64,000 bases of DNA. Source: CAYVQA01 sp045119035 (lineage in GTDB: Bacteria > Bacillota_I > Bacilli_A > ML615J-28 > CAG-313). The position numbers were made by a program, and so were the translations under genes. Where the stretch lies: positions 1 through 64,000 of the forward strand of contig JBGVCU010000057.1 of assembly GCA_045119035.1 (NCBI GenBank). Reading direction: 5' to 3'. Below, one piece after another: positions 12,001 to 17,728 of this stretch (the stretch's first letter is position 1; every line of letters starts with the position of its first letter). The notes beneath the pieces are model-generated. The model made no database searches and was not told the origin of the DNA. It was given only the letters and a program-made list of their open reading frames with translations.

Positions 12001-14254
12001 TGATGTTAAAGTTATCATTAGTGAATGTGTATTTGATGAATTCTTAACTGAAAACTTATTAAATAAATCTACATTACTTGCTATGTCAAGCATCCTTGAT
12101 AAAGTTAGTGATTCTACAATGATTTATGAATTAAAGAACTGGTTAATTTCTAAAGGTGAAGATTCTATTAATAGAGTATTCCTTGAAATGATTAGTGATA
12201 TGACTCATGCAGAATATGCAAATGATTTACCAATTGCTGCAGAAGCATTAAGAAACGTTGCTTTAGCTAACGTATTTAGTGGTGAACAAATGAACATCGA
12301 ACTTGGTGCTGGTGCATTCCTTGCTGAAGGTATCGAATTATTCTTCTCAATGTTATCAGTAGATGGCTATGAAGGAGAAATCTATGAAATGCTAATTGGA
12401 AAACTTAACTTCTCTTCTATCGATGCTAACTTCGATGCTATGGCTAACTTCTCTAATGCACAATTAACAGAAGCTTGGACATGGGCTGAAGAAATTAAGG
12501 CTCTTGCTAGATTAATCGCATCACTTGATGGTATCTTAGCTTCAACTGATGCTGAAGGTAATCCAATTGTATTAACACAAAATGGTGAATTTATGTTTGA
12601 AAATGCGGCTAAGTGTGTAAATGTTGCAGCATTAACTGAAACATTAAAAGCATTTAACCAAAATAGAGCATTAAGACCATTATTATTAACTATTATTAAA
12701 CAACAACTTGAAGAAAATAACACTCCTGATTTCAACGTTAACGATTATATTTCTCAAGAATTACAAGATCAATTAGATTCTAATGTAATGAGTAGTGCTA
12801 ACGATTGGGATTCTGAATGTGAAAATCTTGCTAAACTTCTAGTAGAACTTTCTAAAGGTATTTCAATGCCATCAGAAAGCATTACTGAAGAACAAGTTGA
12901 TACATTAATTAATATTTTAACAATTATGAATCAATCAGCATTCTTTGAAATTGGTCATATCGCATATGTAATCAATGATTGTTTAGCTGATTGTACAGAT
13001 AATTTCGACTGTACTGAAGCTGCAAGTTGGTCTAAACAACAATGGAGCGAAGAACTTCCTAATATCAGAAATCTATTTGTAAGTATGACTGTATTAGAAA
13101 ATTATACAACTGCAAGTATTAAGAAACTTACTGAACAAGAACTTGTTGATTTATTAAATGCTATAAATGAATCTGTATTATTAAGAGATTCACTTCCTGC
13201 AATTATTAATGATACTGCATTTGAATTAAATTCTCAAGATTACTTATCTAATTGGTTAATGAATCAAGTAGGTACTTCAACTGCTTCTAAAGACGAATGG
13301 GCAGAAGAAATTATTCACTTAGCTAGTGTAATTAACTTTGTTAATACTCATCAAGATGTATTCAATAGATTAAACAATAATACATTCACTGATGAAGATG
13401 TATATCTAATTAAACAAGTATTATTAGAAATGAACGCTTCTCAATCATTTACACTTACTCCTGCAGTAAGCAAGATTGAAAAACCTCTTATTGACTTATT
13501 AGGTGATGAAACTCTTGTAAGATTAAACTCTAATGTTACAAAAGAACAATGGCCAAATGAATTAGATATTTTATTCGGTCAATATGATGCATCTGGAAAC
13601 AGAACATCTGAAGGTATCGTAACATTAATTAAGTTTGGTACTGAAGAAGTTACATTCGAAACATTAAAAACTAATAATAGCTTTGGTCAAATGTTAGATA
13701 TGATGGATAATTCAGTTATCTTCTCTAATTCTGTTAACCAAATCGTTAGAGAATTAGTTGAAAAAACATCTCTATACCCTTCAATTATTACTGATTCTGA
13801 TTTAAGTGATTCTAAACTTGATCAAGTAAGTGATAGTGAAGGTGGATGGACAAAAGAACTTTCTATCTTAACATCTGTTGATCCTAATGCTGTATTCCAA
13901 GGTGGAGCAATTATCGATATTTTAAGACAATCTATTATTTTAGGAACTCGTTTACCAGACTTCGTTTGGGAAGTAGTTGCTGCAGAGGGATTAGATCAAT
14001 ATATCGATCAAGCTACATTCTTAGGTGCATACAATGAAGTTGAAGCTAAGATTATTGCTGGTGAAGCTACTCCTCTTGATAATTCTGATGATTATTCATG
14101 GAAACAAGAAGTTGATACATTACTTGCATTCTCAGCTCAAATTGAAGCATTTAAAGCTAGCCCACTTACTGAATATAATAATTTAGTTAATATTGCTAGT
14201 CAAAGCGTTATCGCTGGATACATGATTAATAAAGTAATCGATAGCATTATGTAA
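1..14254 (+). CDS. Giant repeat protein, 5'-partial, no recognised family
   Basis: The reading frame is open from base 2 to the stop at 14252-14254, giving at least 4750 residues; the start lies before the window and the first internal Met (155) is not the start. From 155 to about 11,600 the protein is built of ~380-residue repeats. Six close copies are followed by at least four degenerate ones. Each close copy carries recurring cores such as IIPLYTNNFE, VRDVIATPDFN, HETIHALIET, LVEPILPYA and NHVYTCV. From about 12,400 a different region carries a W-x-x-E motif every 79-108 residues. The sequence looks almost entirely helical, acidic and rich in L, I, V, D, E and N. No LPxTG, C-terminal membrane segment or enzymatic motif is visible. 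The C-terminus simply ends and is followed by a strong terminator. A secreted or surface-associated structural role is a guess because the N-terminus is not seen. Confidence 0.9.
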   Translation, partial: FILFAVELVGLDTTGIDLSGVDYANELQIIANAIAKIGTALPQDVESIKDTMDWAMNYKFNDDQLVIVVEAIAELLTLETLERVIIPLYTNNFEAGITGALGTFADFAKLTNYSSAAALIDDVQSVLYAVRDVIATPDFNTTQLVVDFMKDTQVELIDYDHETIHALIETLFALNYLSDFEGVIYDALNSMNLIKDFSKQDFMFELSLADDGKAFADLITYVLGTLVEPVLPYVLSIKYMANSAIQDIIDIATKDNTVALDLVNGVDGILRPIFETTLAKVGYQIGLPLVNDILEGLFSGKLLGLVRTDITSEEVVEDINIVLDIVETAVNEIGVNHIYTCVTNNQLMYLNVRSIIDVVTYAIPRIAEFNIIENNIDDLILAGLQIAGLDTTGINLSRVDYANELQHIANTITKIDSALPEDVQTANDLIGWAQNYQFTDEQIVIVVEAIAELLDLATLEAIIIPLYTNNFESGIAGGLGSFAEFAKLTNYSSADALIDDVQSVLYAVRDVIATPDFNVVQMIVDFMKNTEVEAIDYNHETIHALIETLFRLNYFNDYEDVIYDVLTNMGLIKEMSKQDFMFELSLADDGKEFADLITYVLSELVEPILPYASSFKALPTDLVSQIIDLATQTNSFALGLVNGTDGYLRPLFETTLAKVGYQVGLVLLQDLLDSLFGGKLDNIVRTDISVEQCIEDINVVLDIVETAVNELGVNHVYTCVSSGNIMGLNIHGIIDTVVYALPRIAEFNIIEANIDQLILVGLAIVNLDTTGIDLSNIDYANELQILANTIAKIGTAIPQDVESINDTMDWAMNYKFNDDQLVILVEAITELLDLATLDAMIIPLYTNNFESQVTGMLGSLGEFAVLSNYTNNESLINDVQSILLAVRDVIATPDFNTTQIIVDFMNNTEVEAIDYDHETIHALIETVFSLTYLNDFEGVIYNVLEAMELTKGISKEDFINELSVASDSEAFADLITYALATLVEPILPYASDFKAIPSDIVSQIIDIVVADNSVALALVNSVNGYLRPVVASTIAKVGYQIALPMVDSILETLLEGKLVGLVHTDLASSKYVDDINMILNILEAAVNNIGVNHAYTCVTSNDIMSLTVHGIIDTVEVALGYVPQLNVINKSIDDLIIVALEIAKLNVENINLRDVDYVSEFEIIADSIARFQEVLPQDQAHVRTTINNVLHFLMNVNFVDTQLVGMLEALNNLLTLQTIEVVVMPLYVNNFQDSVVNMLGSYGDFAKLENYVTPKALIDDVRSIVEALRTLVITPDFEATQIVLDFMNNTEVEAIDYDHESVHNLIETVFELNYLRDFEDAMYNALDNMKLIKGLSLEDFKFYLNIASDAEEFADLITYALSALVEPILPYASSFKALPSDLVSQIINLATQSDEFALGLVNSVDGILRPIYRTTVARVGYRIGLPLLHSLLGSVLDGKFQGLVHTDLQPEQCIEDLDVVFDIIETAINELGVNHVYTCVTNNQIMNLNVHGIINTVVYALPRLAELNIIEANIGGLILAGLELVKLDTTGIDLSGVDYESELQIIANVIAKISTAIPQEIESINDTIEWAKNYEFNDDQLVILVEAIAELLTLDTIEKAIIPLYTNNFESLVTGALGQFADFAKLSNYSSAKALIDDVQSVLYAVRDVIATPDFNTTQLIKDFMTDSQVELIDFDHETIHALIETVFELNYLTDFEGEMYDVLVELGLIKSETASNRRAARRSNDVLSKQEFMFELSLADDGKEFADLITYVLATLVEPVLPYASSFKHIPASLVQQIIDIATADNSVALALINSVDGYLRAILETTLAKVGYQIALPLLDDMLQTSFGGKLDGVLRTNITSEECIADINVVLDIVETAVNELGVNHVYTCVNDNKLTYLNMRAIIDVVVYALPRLGELNIVKDSIGQLIISGLQIAGLDTTGINLNGIDYISELQLIANSIVKLDSAISEDVVTINDFIGWAQNYQFNDQQVVIVVEALAELLSLETIEKAIIPLYTNNFESLVTGALGQFAGFAKLTNYSSAKALVDDVQSVLYAVRDVIETPDFNVVQMIVDFMNNTQVEAIDYNHSTVNALIVSVLSLNYFSDYENVIYDTLANMGYVGDLTKENFMFELSLASDAAVLADLITYVASTLVEPILPYVSSFKAIPADLVDQIIKLATQSNSLALGLVNNVDGYLRSVVRTTLAKVGYPIGLSLLEDKLPTLVDGKLVGLVHTDINNAQAIDDINVVLDIVEKAINELGVNHVYTCVTDNNIMGLHVEGIINTVIYALERVTELNIVNESFDDFVVLGLDLAKLDSKDIDLSNIEYADEFTVINIALEQARELLVKYIDKADITLNDVLDWAKSIKENATTPMVVDAIEIVETLTTLETISTAIIPLYVNNFEEKVSAKLGDFAGFAKLSMYEDTQVLAAGEVLVKDVQDLLAAIKQVAINMDVVGMYRDYENNTKLVPIDFTDSSISGLLETVFSLQYFANAEETIYDLLTIKEFVNEMSLEQFASSFDLASDASKLTDLITYVLDLIVSPYFDYASDIKSNMDTFKEKLISDVCTPAFVSGLVDVDGYLRVLADSSLLETAMMIGLDFASDKVASILGEQYRENVTYFNDGSFVLTSEQVAEDMNAIFDIVVAANNIGLNNLIDMNKLTNEVKLTDLAHLVETVLPLAINLNILRGSENIGDFIHKFASEKGMNLDREELVTFDYAGIMNVIAESVVEIAEALEPNYIVIADLKDIKSDVPMLVALGVVVAYIIVENPELDFVVDGAYQFAYDKYIKGNNEFVDELANIDFYNEIAGATFAQDLRAILTDALDLVEFALPYIEDESTEIDYQATMAYVNELINTVFDTVFYSAKETILVEKLVEVLGNKDLIAENTTVEEITAILSLENDSEVLGNFLAVLASDVLSRADFPYHTVAEIKEANVTTIKDYVLNNKEVLVALANSLDTLAGLDSSNDAFSLLEVIYRLGIAKANEYLVDSFGTLFEGLVSTDELTSADVRSDLENIFDIVQLAVEHNLVEVAMNKDFMNLDLVTINEMLVVVEKVFAVKAIAEDLSPAVDYLLVSNGIYLDQTKYDALTLRTDINNIVSSASALIDSLVNYFGNMTINELKDKANQYDSFITHNIVVAAIELVQTVVNTSIVNELALDIYGQLDINVPESLEVLADLSFYEDNAQLVADLNSILDALHQAVYRTNICVMVKDYINKTTYCEFNEFVNAEIANIIEAILGTTYVANKDFDLAVMALDELNVAYIKSDVLVDLAADKHIIAEFVRNVLDIITSFDGYNYVTNLITKDFDYKALITEKLTIADQVRLAEEVSKLMDTTVAETMAVIGYDLVLDKLPQIVKPFFYKVVEAKDLTADAKAVINVLITLLENGIVEDLVTPILNKENVMFEAQKININDYVTSIEAVFDLIPVLNMLDINTATDYINLLETELEMTVSSELRNKLIDVDYVEEIKLVKQVVLQLIADSTAVLADELGRLTMNSLISYFNKAKDNALDKAEISAIIGVATDAVVTILDNSNLVRALAIDLINHFVSKLDDALIVEILTLDKEFTYNLLVEDVKALLRVVHNAVDTDLYQIAYNYNEFAQSGMTIDVDSEDALAEIIYDVVSTNFLSFDNNTKYVLLASILFDTLDLDYLVDTEVELMGVDLVNEATKLAGLADEIIYLFNTISGLEFKFDIPLVGNTEFMANVISVYDVLISLESIQAVIQPITNSVILPAVYSFTVEMKQPDANLHRGYTREEALDLINEFSDVLHAFMDMGVFSNNGISFSDGYYTSEHVFTIHNFIFSRMSLGENIDSKLVNVLENIYLLGTIPMNYEDVSLEYEIDSFGYIKAAVTSLIDTIKLYLDSNDYTGLFDSSIENEVVDTYNTILDSKLATQLLLPLVNMAYFAFAEDNIFVLFDAADGVTIDSFAEYVIKPLFEAGRLFSNAVSIYGDGVDFYLPAFDDIKEAIDTLVNSRWAIGHTDELLRVAVLNAIKVRLSDDVDALHEIEIIKSLIDDVKVIISECVFDEFLTENLLNKSTLLAMSSILDKVSDSTMIYELKNWLISKGEDSINRVFLEMISDMTHAEYANDLPIAAEALRNVALANVFSGEQMNIELGAGAFLAEGIELFFSMLSVDGYEGEIYEMLIGKLNFSSIDANFDAMANFSNAQLTEAWTWAEEIKALARLIASLDGILASTDAEGNPIVLTQNGEFMFENAAKCVNVAALTETLKAFNQNRALRPLLLTIIKQQLEENNTPDFNVNDYISQELQDQLDSNVMSSANDWDSECENLAKLLVELSKGISMPSESITEEQVDTLINILTIMNQSAFFEIGHIAYVINDCLADCTDNFDCTEAASWSKQQWSEELPNIRNLFVSMTVLENYTTASIKKLTEQELVDLLNAINESVLLRDSLPAIINDTAFELNSQDYLSNWLMNQVGTSTASKDEWAEEIIHLASVINFVNTHQDVFNRLNNNTFTDEDVYLIKQVLLEMNASQSFTLTPAVSKIEKPLIDLLGDETLVRLNSNVTKEQWPNELDILFGQYDASGNRTSEGIVTLIKFGTEEVTFETLKTNNSFGQMLDMMDNSVIFSNSVNQIVRELVEKTSLYPSIITDSDLSDSKLDQVSDSEGGWTKELSILTSVDPNAVFQGGAIIDILRQSIILGTRLPDFVWEVVAAEGLDQYIDQATFLGAYNEVEAKIIAGEATPLDNSDDYSWKQEVDTLLAFSAQIEAFKASPLTEYNNLVNIASQSVIAGYMINKVIDSIM
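155..7024 (+). repeat. Six close tandem coding repeats of ~1.14 kb
   Basis: Taking the W of the W-A-x-N-Y motif as anchor, units begin near 155, 1289, 2423, 3566, 4703 and 5882, and a seventh, more divergent unit begins near 7025. Spacings are 1134, 1134, 1143, 1137, 1179 and 1143 nt (378, 378, 381, 379, 393 and 381 codons), so every unit stays in frame. Bases 1-154 are the end of a further upstream unit. Long stretches are nearly identical at DNA level between units, for example around the VRDVIATPDFN core, which points to recent duplication or gene conversion. The 1179-nt unit has a 15-codon insert. Confidence 0.92.
7025..11600 (+). repeat. Degenerate continuation of the ~380-residue repeat
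   Basis: Beyond the six close copies the same order of segments can still be followed with anchors near 7025, 8171, 9299 and 10439 (382, 376 and 380 codons apart). Sequence identity is low but the pattern of helices and short motifs (for example LEVLADLSFYEDN in the place of GQFADFAKLTNYSS) is kept. This suggests old repeats at the C-terminal side and younger, homogenised ones at the N-terminal side. The right edge is approximate. Confidence 0.65.
12470..14140 (+). repeat. C-terminal W-x-x-E periodic region of the giant protein
   Basis: Trp codons in the contexts WTWAEEI, DWDSECENL, QWSEELPNI, EWAEEIIHL, QWPNELDIL, GWTKELSIL and SWKQEVDTL lie at 12482, 12806, 13043, 13298, 13550, 13847 and 14099. 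Their spacing is 108, 79, 85, 84, 99 and 84 residues. Trp is rare elsewhere in the protein except in the repeat starts. The region is therefore a second tandem-repeat array, different from the ~380-residue array. No known domain was recognised. Confidence 0.7.
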
Positions 14255-14261
14255 AAATAAG

Positions 14262-14292
14262 GAGGTAATTGAGAAATCAATTACCTCTTTTA
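14262..14292 (+). terminator. Rho-independent terminator after the giant gene
   Basis: A perfect 11-bp stem (14262-14272 with 14277-14287) with a GAAA loop is followed by a short T tract. It starts 8 bases after the stop codon of the giant gene and separates it from rpmE. Confidence 0.9.
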
Positions 14293-14315
14293 TATATATC
14301 CTTTAAACAATTCAT

Positions 14316-14344
14316 TTGACAATTTGATTATATTTTGGTATAAT
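14316..14344 (+). promoter_or_regulatory. Promoter of rpmE
   Basis: TTGACA at 14316-14321, 17-bp spacer, TATAAT at 14339-14344 preceded by TGG (extended -10). This is a consensus housekeeping sigma promoter. Confidence 0.9.
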
Positions 14345-14351
14345 ATATATG

Positions 14352-14401
14352 ATAAAATAACCTGACTATGGCAAAAGACCCATGGCGGAAGGGAGAGTAA
14401 A
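14352..14401 (+). promoter_or_regulatory. rpmE 5' leader, possible L31 autoregulatory leader
   Basis: About 50 nt of leader precede the rpmE start. It is less AT-rich than its surroundings and contains ATGG (14367-14370) facing CCAT around 14380-14384, which could form a small hairpin next to the ribosome binding site. Ribosomal protein L31 leaders are known in several bacterial groups; assignment here is only by position and composition. Confidence 0.35.
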
Positions 14402-14617
14402 ATGCGTAAAGGAATTCATCCAAACTACAAAAAAGTAAAAGCAGTTTGTGTTTCTTGTGGTGCAGAATTTGAAACAGGATCAGTATTAAACGAAATTCGT
14501 GTTGATACATGTTCTAAATGTCATCCATTCTATACAGGAGAACAAAAATTTGTTCAAGCAACTGGTAGAGTTGACCGTTTCAACAAAAGAGCAGCGCTTG
14601 CTAATAAAACAAAATAA
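14402..14617 (+). CDS. rpmE: 50S ribosomal protein L31, zinc-binding type
   Basis: 71 residues, the usual size for L31. It begins MRKGIHPNYK, and the two CxxC pairs (C16/C19 in VCVSCG and C37/C40 in DTCSKCHPF) are the zinc ligands of the zinc-containing paralog. The tail GRVDRFNKR is typical. L31 sits at the subunit interface of the ribosome. The ATG follows a GGAAGGGAG ribosome binding site. The gene stands alone between its own promoter and terminator, so it is probably a single-gene transcription unit. Confidence 0.97.
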   Translation: MRKGIHPNYKKVKAVCVSCGAEFETGSVLNEIRVDTCSKCHPFYTGEQKFVQATGRVDRFNKRAALANKTK

Positions 14618-14626
14618 TGAAGTATT

Positions 14627-14654
14627 AAGAAGAACTTTAGGTTCTTCTTTTTTC
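14627..14654 (+). terminator. Terminator of rpmE
   Basis: AAGAAGAAC (14627-14635), 5-nt loop, GTTCTTCTT (14641-14649), then a T-rich run. Confidence 0.9.
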
Positions 14655-14665
14655 TTTTTATATTA

Positions 14666-14694
14666 TTGATTATTTAGAAAAAATATGATATAAT
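14666..14694 (+). promoter_or_regulatory. Promoter of the ABC-F/aminopeptidase operon
   Basis: TTGATT at 14666-14671, 17-bp spacer, TATAAT at 14689-14694 with TGA directly before it (extended -10). Confidence 0.8.
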
Positions 14695-14717
14695 ATATTA
14701 AAATGGGGTAAAGTTAT

Positions 14718-16496
14718 ATGTTAGTAACATTAAAAGACGCATCAAAAAAATATATTGATAAAATTATATTAGATAATGTTAATTTATCTATTGAAGAAAA
14801 TGATAAAATAGGTATACTTGGAGTAAATGGTATAGGAAAAAGTACCTTATTAAAAGTAATCGTTGGAGAAAGTGAACTAGATTCTGGAACAATCTATTAT
14901 AAGAAAAATATAAAGATTAGTTATATGCCACAAAATCCAAAATTCTTAGATAATTTAACTATTATTGATGCGGCTTTAAAATCCTTAGAAGATGTTACTG
15001 AATATGAAATTAAATCTATTCTTAATAAGGTAGGTTTAAGTGATTTTAATCGTAAGTGTGGTAACCTTTCAGGAGGAGAACTTCGAAGACTTAGTTTAGC
15101 AATTACTTTATTAAAAAAAGCTGATCTTATTTTACTTGATGAACCAACTAACCATTTAGATGTATGGATGATTAATTGGTTAGAAGAATTCTTAATCAAA
15201 TCAAATAAAGCAATTTTACTTGTTACTCATGATAGATACTTTTTAGAAAGGGTAACTAAGAAGATTGTTGAAATTGATTTTGGTAAAGTATATATGTATG
15301 AAGGAAATTATTCTTCATATTTAGTTGAAAAAAATGAAAGAATGCAGTTTTTAGCAAATAATGAAAGACGCTTAACATCTTTCTTAAGAAAAGAAGCTGA
15401 ATGGGTAAAAATGAATCCCCAAGCAAGATCGTCTAAAAGTAAAGAACGTCTTGAAAGATTTGAAAACCTATCTAGTGAATTAAAAGATTTAAAAGATGTA
15501 CTTAAAACAACTAATGAGGTTGAAATTTCTAGCATTAAATCAAGAATTGGAAAGAAAACAATTATTATTGAAAATTTAAATAAGAGTTTTTCTGATAAAG
15601 TTTTATTTAAAGATTTTAATTATATTTTAAGTAGATTTGATCGCCTTGGTATTGTTGGAGAAAATGGTTGTGGTAAATCTACGTTGTTTAATTTAATTAC
15701 TAATAAATTAGAACCTGATAGTGGAACTATAACAATTGGTGAAACAATTAAAATAGGTTATTTTCACCAACAAATGGAAATTAAAAATAAAAAAATAACT
15801 CCTTTAGAATATGTAAAGGAATTTGGTGAATATTTAGAAACTGTTAATGGAAAAATTTCAGCAACTCAACTTTTAGAAAATTATCTATTTACTAAATCAA
15901 TGATGTATTTACCTATTGAAAAACTTTCTGGTGGTGAAACAAAAAGATTACAACTTCTAGGTATTTTAATTCAAAACCCAAATGTATTATTGCTTGATGA
16001 ACCAACAAATGATTTAGATATTATTACACTTACTAAACTTGAAGAATTTTTAGAAGATTTTAGTGGTGCTGTTGTTGTTGTTTCACATGATAGATATTTT
16101 TTAGATAAAGTTACTAATCATTTATTGTATTATAAAGATGGAAAAATCTATCCTTATAATTCTAATGTTAGTGATTTATTATTAGAATATAAAAAAGAAA
16201 ATATTAAGGATAAAAAAACTGATAAAAAAGTAGAGCTAAAAGAAATTCCTAGATTTACTTCTAAAGAGAAAAAAGAATTTGATAATATTGAAAAAGATAT
16301 TGAAGATATCGAAAACAAAATAATTGAACTTGAAGTGCAGATGAATGCTTCAAGTAGTGATTATGTTAAATTATTGGAACTTCAAGAAGAAATTAATAAG
16401 TTAAATAATTTATTAGAAGAGAAAATGGAACGTTGGGAATATTTATCAAATTTAAATATGCAAATTGAAAATTATCGAAAGGGAAAGTTTAACTAA
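14718..16496 (+). CDS. ABC-F family ATPase, Uup-like
   Basis: 592 residues with two ABC ATPase domains in one chain and no membrane segments, the ABC-F layout. Domain 1 has Walker A GVNGIGKST (about residue 35), signature LSGGELRR and Walker B LLDEPTNHLD. Domain 2 has GENGCGKST (about 315), LSGGETKR and LLDEPTNDLD. A linker of about 80 residues lies between them, and the last ~90 residues are a charged helical segment predicted to form a coiled coil, as in Uup. ABC-F proteins act on the ribosome (translation factors or antibiotic protection). There is no specific resistance signature, so a housekeeping Uup/EttA-like role is more likely. The stop overlaps the next start (TAATG), which implies translational coupling. 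Confidence 0.93.
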   Translation: MLVTLKDASKKYIDKIILDNVNLSIEENDKIGILGVNGIGKSTLLKVIVGESELDSGTIYYKKNIKISYMPQNPKFLDNLTIIDAALKSLEDVTEYEIKSILNKVGLSDFNRKCGNLSGGELRRLSLAITLLKKADLILLDEPTNHLDVWMINWLEEFLIKSNKAILLVTHDRYFLERVTKKIVEIDFGKVYMYEGNYSSYLVEKNERMQFLANNERRLTSFLRKEAEWVKMNPQARSSKSKERLERFENLSSELKDLKDVLKTTNEVEISSIKSRIGKKTIIIENLNKSFSDKVLFKDFNYILSRFDRLGIVGENGCGKSTLFNLITNKLEPDSGTITIGETIKIGYFHQQMEIKNKKITPLEYVKEFGEYLETVNGKISATQLLENYLFTKSMMYLPIEKLSGGETKRLQLLGILIQNPNVLLLDEPTNDLDIITLTKLEEFLEDFSGAVVVVSHDRYFLDKVTNHLLYYKDGKIYPYNSNVSDLLLEYKKENIKDKKTDKKVELKEIPRFTSKEKKEFDNIEKDIEDIENKIIELEVQMNASSSDYVKLLELQEEINKLNNLLEEKMERWEYLSNLNMQIENYRKGKFN

Positions 16497-17728
16497 TGAA
16501 TAATGAATTATTAAAAAAATACGCCTCATTAATTATTAATATTGGTGTTAATGTACAAACTAATCAAGATATATATATTAATTGTCCAGTTGAAGCTGTA
16601 GAATTTGGACATATGCTAGCAGAAGAAGCTTATATTAAAGGAGCTAGAAGTGTTACTGTTAAATGGGTTGATCCATATTTATCAAAACTTTCATATATGT
16701 ATTCAAGTGATGAAGCATTAGAATATGTTCCTGATTATCACATTGAATATTTAAAAGAAATAGTTGAAAAAGGTGGATGTGTATTAAGCATTACATCACC
16801 TAATCCTGAAGTTTTAAAAGATGTAAGTCCTATTAAAATTCAAAAAGCAAACAAAGCTGCAAGAGCAAAAACTTCATTCTATAGTGCACACACTATGGCT
16901 TCTAAAACTCAATGGTGTGTTGCTGCATATCCAAATGAAGTTTGGGCAAAAAAAGTCTTCCCTACACTTAATAAGGAAGAAGCAGTAGATAAATTACTTG
17001 ATGCTATTTTAAAAGCTTCACGTGTAACTTTAAACAATGACCCTGTAAAAGATTGGGAAGATCATATTAATAATTTAGAAAAATATAATAAAACTTTAAA
17101 TGATTATGATTTTAAAGAATTAAGATTTAAAAATAGTCTTGGGACTGATCTTATTGTTGGTTTAGTTGAAGGACATATTTGGGCAGGAGGGAAAGAACCT
17201 ACAGAAGGTGGTATTATTTTTGCTCCGAATATTCCAACTGAAGAAGTATTTACAATGCCTTCAAGCACTAAAGTAAATGGAACAGTAGTAAGTACAATGC
17301 CGCTTAATTATAATGGAAGATTAATTGAAAACTTTAAATTAACATTTAAAGATGGTAAAGTTGTTGAACATTTTGCTGAAAGTGGAATGGAAGATTTAAC
17401 TTCATTACTTAATGTTGATGAAGGAAGCAGAGGACTTGGAGAAGTTGCTTTAATTTCATATAACTCACCAATTTCAAATATGGGTATTTTATTCTATAAT
17501 ACTTTATTTGATGAAAACGCATCTTGTCATTTAGCACTTGGTAACGCATATCCAATGAATTTAGTTGGTGGTACTAATATGACAAAAGAAGAATTAATTA
17601 GTCATGATGTTAATACATCTATTCAACATGTTGATTTCATGTTTGGAAGCAGTGATTTAGAAGTCACTGGTATTACAAAAGACGGAAAGGAAGTACCTGT
17701 ATTTAGAAAGGGAAATTTTGTATTTTAA
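16496..17728 (+). CDS. M29 family aminopeptidase
   Basis: 410 residues, the usual length of AmpS/PepS-type M29 metallo-aminopeptidases, which remove N-terminal residues from peptides in the cytoplasm using two metal ions. Recognisable conserved segments are NIPTEEVFT (Glu ligand, about residue 247), the SRGLGEVALI segment (Glu), ENASCHLALG (His) and HVDFMFG (His/Asp). No signal peptide. The gene overlaps both neighbours by one base through TAATG junctions, so it is co-translated with the ABC-F gene and the M18 peptidase. It probably serves turnover of peptides imported or produced in the cell. Confidence 0.92.
   Translation: MNNELLKKYASLIINIGVNVQTNQDIYINCPVEAVEFGHMLAEEAYIKGARSVTVKWVDPYLSKLSYMYSSDEALEYVPDYHIEYLKEIVEKGGCVLSITSPNPEVLKDVSPIKIQKANKAARAKTSFYSAHTMASKTQWCVAAYPNEVWAKKVFPTLNKEEAVDKLLDAILKASRVTLNNDPVKDWEDHINNLEKYNKTLNDYDFKELRFKNSLGTDLIVGLVEGHIWAGGKEPTEGGIIFAPNIPTEEVFTMPSSTKVNGTVVSTMPLNYNGRLIENFKLTFKDGKVVEHFAESGMEDLTSLLNVDEGSRGLGEVALISYNSPISNMGILFYNTLFDENASCHLALGNAYPMNLVGGTNMTKEELISHDVNTSIQHVDFMFGSSDLEVTGITKDGKEVPVFRKGNFVF

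Noticed and set aside
10456..12735. Reverse-strand open frames of 66-117 codons within the giant gene
   Set aside because: They mirror the skewed codon use of the forward gene, have no ribosome binding sites and no family resemblance.
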